Assembly: GCA_003488325.1 (NCBI GenBank)
Contig: DNLZ01000479.1
Coordinates: 1-8,585, forward strand
Source of the DNA: Planctomycetaceae bacterium
GTDB taxonomy: Bacteria; Planctomycetota; Planctomycetia; Pirellulales; UBA1268
DNA length: 8,585 bases
Direction: 5' to 3'
Part shown: in pieces, positions 1 to 5,639 of the stretch
Position numbering within the stretch: the first letter of the stretch is position 1
Layout of the letters: the number at the start of each line of letters is the position of its first letter
The notes under the pieces: model-generated
The model's database searches: none
The model's input: only the letters and a program-made list of their open reading frames with translations
What the model was told of the DNA's origin: nothing
Translations under genes and position numbers: made by a program

Positions 1-280
1 GGCAGTGTAGAGCACGCCGGCGGAATGCGGGGTCCCGGGCCTCGGCCGGAGTTCGCCCCACCGGAATCCGCCCGTTCTGCCCATCTTCGCCCGTCGGGCA
101 ACCGACCGTGACGATCGTGTCGATTCGTCGAAGTTTGCGGGTCGGGAGGTCGATACCACCGTTGCTGCCGCTGCGCCCCGGTGTGTTCCAGTGCAGGCTC
201 GGGTCGGGGGGCTCCGCGTCGGGAACGTCCGTCGTCGTGACGGCGATCCCCCGCGGCGCAGCGGCGGCACCCTCGACTGT
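1..280. other. Upstream region with no supported gene
   Basis: I find no convincing gene here. The frame starting at base 1 is open from the left edge to a TGA at 109-111, so the tail of a plus-strand gene entering from the left cannot be excluded, but its translation is proline- and arginine-rich without recognisable features. On the minus strand an ATG at 84-82 opens a 28-codon frame that runs off the left edge. It could be the start of a divergent gene but has no family signature. A short inverted repeat (GCCC-GTC-GGGC) lies at 89-99. No clear -35/-10 pair is visible ahead of the efflux gene at 281. The region presumably holds that gene's promoter, by position only. Confidence 0.4.
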
Positions 281-2500
281 ATGCAGCCCTCCACCCTCCG
301 GACCAGCACCGTGGTCGCACACATCGCCCGACGAATCTGGGTGGTCCTGACGAGCATCTCGCTGCTCGCCGGCGGATGCGCACCACGTCAGCCCTTCTAC
401 TTCTTCGAGGACGGCGACCTTTCGCACTACGTGGGTGCGATCCAGAAGCTCGAGTATCCCGACGCCTGCGAGCCGCCCCTCGACGAGGCGGCCGGGGCCA
501 TCGAGCCGCTCACGCTCTCCAATCCCTCGTTCGAGAACATCTGGGAGCTCTCGCTGGAGGAGGCGGTGCGGACGTCGCTCGAGAACGGCAAGGTCCTCCG
601 CAACCTCGGCGGCCGCTTCGCCAGCTTCGGCGGACCTCGGCCGCAGACCGGTGAGCCCGCGGTCTCGCTGCTCACGGCGCCGGCGGGGACGCCGACGGTC
701 TACGACCCGGCGATCGTGGAGACCGACCCGTTCCGCGGCGTGGAGAGCGCGCTGGCCCTCTTCGACGCGCAGCTGTCGAGCTCGCTCACGTGGGAGCGGC
801 AGAATCGGCCGCAGAACATCGGCGGCGTCGGCACGCAGATCTTCCCGCAGCAGTTCCTCGGCGACACGGGCAACTGGACCACCGGCGTGCAGAAGCGCAC
901 CGCGACGGGTGCCACATGGGGCTTCTCGAACCTCACGGTCTACGACAACAACAACTCGCCGATCCGCCAGCGGAACGCCGCGGGCCAGGTGATCGTGCCC
1001 TCCACGTGGACGACGAACTACGACTTCACGTTCAACCAGCCGCTCCTCCAGGGTGCCGGTGTCACCTACAACCGCATCGCCGGCCCCGACTTCTTCGACA
1101 ACACGCTCGGCAGGCCGAACTTCCGCGGCGTGCTCCTCGCCCGCATCAACGCCGACATCTCGCTCGCGGACTTCGAGGCGGGCGTCCGCAACCTGGTGAG
1201 CGACACGGAGCAGTCCTACTGGGAGCTCTACTTCGCCTACCGGAACCTCGAGGCCCGCAAGGCCGGCCGCGACAGCGCCCTGGAGGCCTGGCGCCGCGTC
1301 CACGCCCTCTACGTCGAGCAGGCCCGCGGCGGCGAGGCCGACAAGGAGGCCCAGGCCCGCGAGCAGTACTTCTTCTTCCGCAGCGAGGTCGAGCAGGCGC
1401 TCTCCGACGTGTACCGTGCGGAGAACCGGCTGCGATTCATGATGGGCATCGCGGCGAGCGACGGGCGGCTCATCCGGCCGTCCGACGAGCCGACGACCGC
1501 CCGGATCGCCTTCGACTGGCAGCAGTCGCTGGTGGAGGCCCTCTCGCGGTCGGCCGAGCTCCGCCGCCAGAAGTGGATCATCAAGCAGCGCGAGCTCGAG
1601 CTCGTGGCCTCGAAGAACCTCCTGCTGCCGCGGCTCGACGCGGTCGGGCGGTGGCGGTTCCTCGGCATGGGCCAGGACCTCCTCAACCAGAACTACCTCC
1701 CGTACGAGGCCGGCGGCACCGATCCCCTCTTCGGCACCGACGCCTACTCGACGTTGCTCAGCGGCAGGTTCCAGGAATGGCAGGCCGGAGCGCAGTTCCT
1801 CATGCCGCTCGGCTTCCGTCGCGAACTCGCCACGGTGCGGCACCACCAGCTCCAGCTGGCCCGCGAGCGGGCCCGGCTCCAGGACGAGGAGCTCGAGGCG
1901 TCGCACGCGCTCGTCGACGCGATCCGCAACGTCGACACGAACTTCGCGCTCGCCCAGACCAACTTCAACCGTCGCGTCGCCGCCGAGCGGCAGGTGGAGG
2001 CGGTGCAGGCCGCCTACGACGCGAGCACCGTGACGCTCGACCAGCTCCTCGATGCCCAGCGCCGCCGCGCCGAGGCGGAGAGCTCCTACTATCGGGCCAT
2101 CGTCGACTACAACCGATCGATCTCGCAGCTCCACTTCCGCAAGGGCTCGCTGCTCGAATACAACGGCGTGTTCCTCGCGGAAGGCCCGTGGCCGGGCAAG
2201 GCGTACTTCGACGCCCACCGCCGGGCCCGGCAGCGCGACGCGAGCCTCTACCTCGACTACGGCCTGTCGCGTCCGGCGGTCTTCAGCCGCGGAGCGATCA
2301 CGCAGAACTTCGAGTCGCTCGGGGCGGATGCCCGGCCCGAGCAGCTGCCCCCGCGCGATCCGGCCACCCGCGAGGAGCCGACGGCCGAACAGCTGCCGGT
2401 GAACCCCGGCTCGCCGTCGAGCGGCAGCCCGGGAGCCTCGCCGGCCCCGATCCGCCAGCCCGAACTCCTGCCGACTCCCGGAACGCGGTCCGGCACCTGA
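281..2500 (+). CDS. TolC-family outer-membrane efflux lipoprotein
   Basis: Encodes a 739-residue protein expected to form the trimeric outer-membrane channel of a tripartite efflux or type I secretion system. The start has basic residues (R17, R18), a hydrophobic stretch (19-31) and a lipobox ending at C33 (LAGGC), so it should be lipid-anchored like OprM. Family signs are an early helix (SLEEAVRTSLENGKVL, 91-106), a barrel-like QPLLQGAG (253-260), a long helical hairpin at about 294-390, REL-LVASKNLLLPRLD (437-453) at the start of the second repeat, and TLDQLLDAQRRRAEAE (585-600) followed by YNRSISQL (610-617) in its last helix. This matches the duplicated OEP architecture. It is longer than E. 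coli TolC because of an extra N-terminal segment (about 34-90), an insertion at about 110-180, and a Pro/Gly/Ser-rich tail (684-739) that is probably disordered. I chose the ATG at 281 because it places a normal signal sequence at the N-terminus. An in-frame GTG at 191 would add 30 uncharacteristic residues, and a GTG at 311 is also possible. No start has a strong ribosome-binding site. No inner-membrane pump or adaptor gene is present, so the substrate is unknown. Confidence 0.93.
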   Translation: MQPSTLRTSTVVAHIARRIWVVLTSISLLAGGCAPRQPFYFFEDGDLSHYVGAIQKLEYPDACEPPLDEAAGAIEPLTLSNPSFENIWELSLEEAVRTSLENGKVLRNLGGRFASFGGPRPQTGEPAVSLLTAPAGTPTVYDPAIVETDPFRGVESALALFDAQLSSSLTWERQNRPQNIGGVGTQIFPQQFLGDTGNWTTGVQKRTATGATWGFSNLTVYDNNNSPIRQRNAAGQVIVPSTWTTNYDFTFNQPLLQGAGVTYNRIAGPDFFDNTLGRPNFRGVLLARINADISLADFEAGVRNLVSDTEQSYWELYFAYRNLEARKAGRDSALEAWRRVHALYVEQARGGEADKEAQAREQYFFFRSEVEQALSDVYRAENRLRFMMGIAASDGRLIRPSDEPTTARIAFDWQQSLVEALSRSAELRRQKWIIKQRELELVASKNLLLPRLDAVGRWRFLGMGQDLLNQNYLPYEAGGTDPLFGTDAYSTLLSGRFQEWQAGAQFLMPLGFRRELATVRHHQLQLARERARLQDEELEASHALVDAIRNVDTNFALAQTNFNRRVAAERQVEAVQAAYDASTVTLDQLLDAQRRRAEAESSYYRAIVDYNRSISQLHFRKGSLLEYNGVFLAEGPWPGKAYFDAHRRARQRDASLYLDYGLSRPAVFSRGAITQNFESLGADARPEQLPPRDPATREEPTAEQLPVNPGSPSSGSPGASPAPIRQPELLPTPGTRSGT

Positions 2501-2502
2501 CG

Positions 2503-2517
2503 GTGGCCGGAGGCCGC
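2503..2517. terminator. Candidate hairpin between convergent genes
   Basis: The two convergent stop codons are separated by only 21 bases (2501-2521). Within them GTGGCC-GGA-GGCCGC can fold on the plus strand into a 6-bp stem with one G-U pair and a 3-base loop. On the minus strand the same position is a C-A mismatch, so the stem is weaker there. An overlapping perfect palindrome, GCCGCGGC, lies at 2513-2520. No T-run follows on either side, so this is not a standard intrinsic terminator. In DNA this GC-rich a short hairpin can also arise by chance. Confidence 0.25.
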
Positions 2518-2521
2518 GGCG

Positions 2522-3550
2522 TCAGGGCGCCTCGGCCGGCCGTTCGACGAGGCCCTGCTGCTCGAGCCACGACCGCATCGCCCGGCCCTGGTTCATGAGC
2601 GTCGCGAGCGCCCGCCACTGCCGCTCGCTGAGCGCCGCCTGGAGCGGCGCCGCATCGACGTCCGCCAGCGTCGAATAGACGAGCATCTGCTCGGCGTGCG
2701 CGTTGGATCGCCGGGCCGATTCGTCGAGCCGCAGCCGGGGCTCCCGCGCGAGGAGCGCCTCCTCGACGAGCCGGTGCTGCTCCGCGTCGAGCCCGACGGC
2801 GTCGTCGACCTTGAGCAGCACCGTCGCCACCATGGTGCTCCAGAGAAACGACCGCCGCGAGGCGATCTCGGTGTCGAGGCGCTCGCGCTGCGAATCGTCG
2901 AGCGTCAGCGCGAGCACGCCCGCGAAGAGGGATCCCGACTCGAAGAGCTCCTCGATCCGTCGCCGGCACCGTTGGACGTCCTGCTGAAACTGGTGCCAGC
3001 GTCGCTGCCCCTCCTGATCCGACATGTTGACGGTGACCCCGGCATAGCGTCGCCGCTCCGCATCGATCGCGGCGGCGAGCTCCCGCACGTCCGATTCGAT
3101 CGCGAGCTCGAGCGCACGACGCTGCTCGTCGGCGAGCGTGCAGATGCGGGCGATCCGGTCGAGCCGCGCGGCGCCGACGCGGCGCCCACGGGAGATGGTG
3201 GGCGACTCTCCGGGCTCCACGGCGGGCGTGGGCTGCCCGTTCACCCGTCGGCGGACGACGTTGCCCCGCAGCATCCACCCGTCGCCGCGCTGATCGAACA
3301 CGTTCGCGTCGAAGTTGGCGCCGAGATCGACGAGATTGGCGTCCCGCGCCACGCCGGCCGCGGCGTCCTCCGACGACTCGACCCGGTCGTCCTCGGCGCG
3401 GCTCGCCGACGGACAGGCCGCGCCGACGAGCCCCGCGACGAAGGCCATGACCCACGCTCCATGCGCACGACGCCGCCTCCCCCGGACGTGGCCTCGGGCG
3501 GGGCGCCCGCATCGCCCGGGCCGCCGGCGCGGCATCACGTTCGCGTCCAT
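2522..3550 (-). CDS. Exported helical protein with L-x-x-x-Q elements
   Basis: I do not recognise the family of this 342-residue protein, the last gene of the operon. The hydrophobic segment MAFVAGLVGAA (35-45) follows an unusually long arginine-rich start (1-34). It ends either in a lipobox-like VGAAC (C46) or in a signal-peptidase I site after A52 (ASRA-ED), so the product should be periplasmic or lipid-anchored. The rest of the N-terminal half has a loop-like section with ANFDANVFDQRGDGW (78-92). From about 128 on it is almost all charged helix. Four helices begin with L-x-x-x-Q: LADEQ (139-143), LDDSQ (217-221), LDAEQ (254-258) and LSERQ (307-311). This resembles the LTxxQ motif of Spy/CpxP periplasmic proteins, but the protein is much longer and the link is only suggestive. 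The chosen ATG shares its A with the upstream stop (TGATG) and has GGGAG 8 bases ahead. The alternative ATG at 3448 has GGAG at 8 bases and would remove the arginine-rich part but leave a signal peptide with no basic residues. Confidence 0.85.
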   Translation of the reverse strand: MDANVMPRRRPGRCGRPARGHVRGRRRRAHGAWVMAFVAGLVGAACPSASRAEDDRVESSEDAAAGVARDANLVDLGANFDANVFDQRGDGWMLRGNVVRRRVNGQPTPAVEPGESPTISRGRRVGAARLDRIARICTLADEQRRALELAIESDVRELAAAIDAERRRYAGVTVNMSDQEGQRRWHQFQQDVQRCRRRIEELFESGSLFAGVLALTLDDSQRERLDTEIASRRSFLWSTMVATVLLKVDDAVGLDAEQHRLVEEALLAREPRLRLDESARRSNAHAEQMLVYSTLADVDAAPLQAALSERQWRALATLMNQGRAMRSWLEQQGLVERPAEAP

Positions 3551-3563
3551 CAGGGATGCTCCC
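3548..3563 (-). promoter_or_regulatory. TGATG coupling junction with ribosome-binding site
   Basis: The TGA stop of the upstream gene (3552-3550) and the ATG of the downstream gene (3550-3548) share one base. GGGAG at 3563-3559 lies 8 bases ahead of the ATG, inside the end of the upstream coding sequence. This fits translational re-initiation, so the last two operon proteins are probably made in linked amounts. It is the main reason for placing the downstream start at 3550. Confidence 0.7.
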
Positions 3564-4494
3564 ACCATGGGTCGGGCGGAAGCCCCGGTCCGTCGAAGTG
3601 CCAGCGGGCCCGCTGCCCGAGCATCCGGGAGCCGGCAGCCCGACACCATGCATGCCACACGGAACGCTGCGTCTCGTCGAGATGCGGCACGATCCGCTCC
3701 TCGGCGTAGTCGGGCGCCGGCGGATGATTGTTGACCACGAGGCCGCCGCGGTCATCCAGTTCCCGAATCCACGACGGCTGCCATCCCGACCGGAGGTCGG
3801 CGAGGATGGCCTCGCGCTGCGTGGCCGAGAGTTCGAGCTGCTCGTCGAGCTTGGCGACGATGCGCTGCCGCGCCACGGCGGCCCGCCGCTCCAGACGCGC
3901 CTGATCCTCGCGACGGTAGGCGGCCAGCCGGTCGGCGGGCACGTGTGGCGCCACCGCGGCGGCGATCACCCGATGCAGTCCCGCCCGTGGATCGACCTCG
4001 GCGACATTCATGCCGCCGTTCATCTGGCGGGCGGCCGCATCCTCCGCGAGCGACTCGATCGCCGCCCTGCCGGCGACGAGCACCTCGTGCCGCGCCGCCT
4101 CCGGCAGGTCGCCGCAGGCATGGCGGACGAGCTCGAGCTCGGACCGCAGGAGCGGCTGGAGGAGCTGCTCGAACTGCTTCGCCTGCCGCTGCACGAGCTC
4201 GCGCTGCTGGGCCTCGAGCGCCTTGCGCTGCTGACGCTGCGCCAGCACGTCGGCCGCCGGGGCGCCGAGCACCGTCTGGAGCGCGTCCTCTGCGGCCTGG
4301 CGCAGGAGTTCGAGCGCCGCCTCGGGCGTCTCGGGAGCGGCCGCACCCGGCTGGCCGAGCCGCACGGGCGGGGCGGAAGGCGGACGCTCCTCCACGCCGT
4401 GCACCGCGGCCATCCATCCGAGCAGGCCCACGGTGAGCCACTGCACGCGGCCACGTCCCGACATCCCGGCCGTCGTCGCTCCGGTCGGCCTCAT
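3550..4494 (-). CDS. Exported Gln/Arg-rich helical protein, unknown family
   Basis: I do not recognise this 314-residue protein, the third gene of the operon. It starts with a signal peptide: basic residues at 14 and 16, hydrophobic VQWLTVGLLGWMAAVHG at 17-33, probable cleavage near residue 33. A Pro/Ala linker (38-57) follows. Next comes a long charged helix likely to be a coiled coil, glutamine- and arginine-rich at about 84-115. A second helical part (129-235) follows and then a tryptophan- and proline-rich tail (238-314) ending in PDPWWEHP. Two helices open with L-x-x-x-Q: LSATQ (222-226) and LDETQ (272-276), as in the next gene, so the two may be distant relatives or share a partner. The ATG at 4494 is chosen because GAGGA lies 8 bases upstream. 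The ATG at 4464 would keep the signal peptide but has no comparable site. The signal peptide and position suggest an envelope role with the toroid and DUF4175-like products. Enzyme activity is not indicated, since I see no catalytic motif. Confidence 0.85.
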   Translation of the reverse strand: MRPTGATTAGMSGRGRVQWLTVGLLGWMAAVHGVEERPPSAPPVRLGQPGAAAPETPEAALELLRQAAEDALQTVLGAPAADVLAQRQQRKALEAQQRELVQRQAKQFEQLLQPLLRSELELVRHACGDLPEAARHEVLVAGRAAIESLAEDAAARQMNGGMNVAEVDPRAGLHRVIAAAVAPHVPADRLAAYRREDQARLERRAAVARQRIVAKLDEQLELSATQREAILADLRSGWQPSWIRELDDRGGLVVNNHPPAPDYAEERIVPHLDETQRSVWHAWCRAAGSRMLGQRARWHFDGPGLPPDPWWEHP

Positions 4495-4510
4495 GGCGCA
4501 CGTCCTCACT
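4495..4510 (-). promoter_or_regulatory. Short operon gap with strong ribosome-binding site
   Basis: Only 16 bases separate the toroid gene's stop (4513-4511) from the next ATG (4494-4492). GAGGA at 4507-4503 sits 8 bases before that ATG. The gap is too short for a usual promoter or terminator, so co-transcription is expected. Confidence 0.65.
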
Positions 4511-5629
4511 TCAGCGCTCGTACACGGGGAGAAACTTGAAGTTGACCGCGAGGGCGAGGAGCGCGAGCGAGGTGTCCACCGTCGCACCGTAGGCGCCTCC
4601 CCGTCCGGCGAACCCGGAGAAACTGCCGTCTCGCGACTGCATCGACTTCAGCTCGCGGATGAGGCCGGCGTTCCACGCTTCCCAGGCCTCCACGTCTCCC
4701 TGGAAGAGGGCCTGCGCCCGATAATACCGGGTGTAGGTGGGATAGCCGTCGATGCCGCTCGTCTCACGGCTTCGCGCTTCGAGGTAGTCGAGCGCGCGAC
4801 GGTAGGCGGGGAGTTCCTGCTGCCGCGCGATCGCGAGCACGAGCACGGTGATCGAGGTCACCGCGTCGCTGCCCCCGCCCGCCGATCCCGAGTAGCCCGC
4901 CTGCCCGTTGTCGCCGGTCATCGCCACGTAGTACTGCACCGCCCTCGAGATCGTCTCGTCGGGCACCTCGATGCCGGCGTTGCGCGCGGCGAGCAGCCCC
5001 ATCATGACGGCGCCACTGACCGACGTGTCGGCGTCGCGCGCCTCGGGCGAATACCGCCACGCCCCGTGCGGATTGGACCGTGCCGCCGTCACCGCGCAGC
5101 GCACCGCGAGCTCGAGCGCCTGCCCGATCGACCGACCCACGCCCGGCCCGTCGGTCGCCGCGACCCCCTGCCACAGGCCGCGGTCGTCCACCGCGCCGTA
5201 CGCCTCCGCCAACGCCAGCATGCCGAAGCCGTGCTGATACATGCTGTCGTGGCCCCGGCTGCCCCCGAGAAACCCGGTGCTGCCGTCCTGCCCGACGATC
5301 ATGCTGCGGAGGGCCCGACGGATCGCGTCGCGGTAGGGACCGTGATTCGGATCCTCGCCCGAGGCGAGCAGCACCATCATCGCCATCCCGGTGACCCCCG
5401 GCCCCGCCTGCCCGTCGGTCCACGCGCCGGACGCGTCCTGCGTCGCCAGCAGGAAGCGGATGCCCGCGTCGTACATCTCCCGCACGTCGCGCGGCACGGG
5501 ATCTCCGTACTTCACGACCGGCCCGACGGCCGCACCGGCCGGGGCGACCGGCTGGGCCGCCGCGTGACGTGCCACGAGCATCACGACGAGAGCCGTGGCG
5601 ATGCACGTGCTCTGGATGCGACGGGTCAT
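4511..5629 (-). CDS. Secreted prenyltransferase/squalene-cyclase-fold protein
   Basis: Encodes a 372-residue protein of the alpha/alpha-toroid superfamily (prenyltransferase and squalene-oxidase repeats). A signal peptide is clear: R3 and R4, hydrophobic 9-20, probable cleavage after ARHAAA at 25. At least five repeats are visible, each a short turn of the QW type followed by a small-residue helix: QDASGAW (64-70), QDGSTGF (114-120), NPHGAWRY (186-193), DNGQAGY (240-246) and SRDGSFSGF (332-340). The following helices include TGMAMMVLLASG (80-91) and DTSLALLALAV (352-362). Squalene-hopene cyclases are about 600 residues or longer with two toroids and use a DxDD acid motif. This protein is one toroid long, and its nearest segment reads D199-A-D-T-S203, lacking the full motif. 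It is also exported, whereas polyprenyl cyclases act at the cytoplasmic membrane face. A binding or scaffold role is therefore more likely than cyclisation. The ATG overlaps the upstream stop (ATGA) and has GGGAGG just ahead. Its place between the DUF4175-like gene and two exported helical proteins suggests a shared envelope function. Confidence 0.9.
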   Translation of the reverse strand: MTRRIQSTCIATALVVMLVARHAAAQPVAPAGAAVGPVVKYGDPVPRDVREMYDAGIRFLLATQDASGAWTDGQAGPGVTGMAMMVLLASGEDPNHGPYRDAIRRALRSMIVGQDGSTGFLGGSRGHDSMYQHGFGMLALAEAYGAVDDRGLWQGVAATDGPGVGRSIGQALELAVRCAVTAARSNPHGAWRYSPEARDADTSVSGAVMMGLLAARNAGIEVPDETISRAVQYYVAMTGDNGQAGYSGSAGGGSDAVTSITVLVLAIARQQELPAYRRALDYLEARSRETSGIDGYPTYTRYYRAQALFQGDVEAWEAWNAGLIRELKSMQSRDGSFSGFAGRGGAYGATVDTSLALLALAVNFKFLPVYER

Positions 5630-5639
5630 GGCGCCTCCC
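5626..5639 (-). promoter_or_regulatory. ATGA overlap with ribosome-binding site
   Basis: The ATG of the toroid gene (5629-5627) overlaps the TGA of the DUF4175-like gene (5628-5626) by the classic ATGA. GGGAGG at 5639-5634 lies 4 bases before the ATG, a rather short spacing. It is encoded within the last codons of the upstream gene (Arg-Glu-Ala-Pro). This fits translational coupling and fixes the downstream start. Confidence 0.7.

Noticed and set aside
135..157. Possible promoter TTGCGG / GATACC ahead of the efflux gene
   Set aside because: The boxes are only 11 bases apart and both are poor matches to a sigma-70 promoter.
191..280. Upstream GTG start extending the TolC-like protein by 30 residues
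   Set aside because: The extension is Arg/Gly-rich, has no ribosome-binding site and would bury the signal peptide and lipobox 60 residues in.
790..2598. 602-codon plus-strand frame within the TolC-like gene in another frame
   Set aside because: The product is nearly all Arg, Pro, Ala and Gly, while the overlapping frame encodes a clear TolC-family protein.
2298..3755. 485-codon minus-strand frame overlapping the last operon gene and the efflux gene's end
   Set aside because: It is almost entirely Arg/Ala/Gly/Pro and crosses the ends of two better supported genes. It is a GC-driven shadow.
2696..4539. Plus-strand frames opposite the two helical operon genes (2696-3709 and 3556-4539)
   Set aside because: Both lie antisense to genes with signal peptides, coupled starts and ribosome-binding sites. 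The translations show no motifs.
3964..5096. Squalene-hopene cyclase or hopanoid pathway role for the toroid gene
   Set aside because: There is no complete DxDD motif, the length is about half, the protein is exported, and no other isoprenoid genes are in the window.
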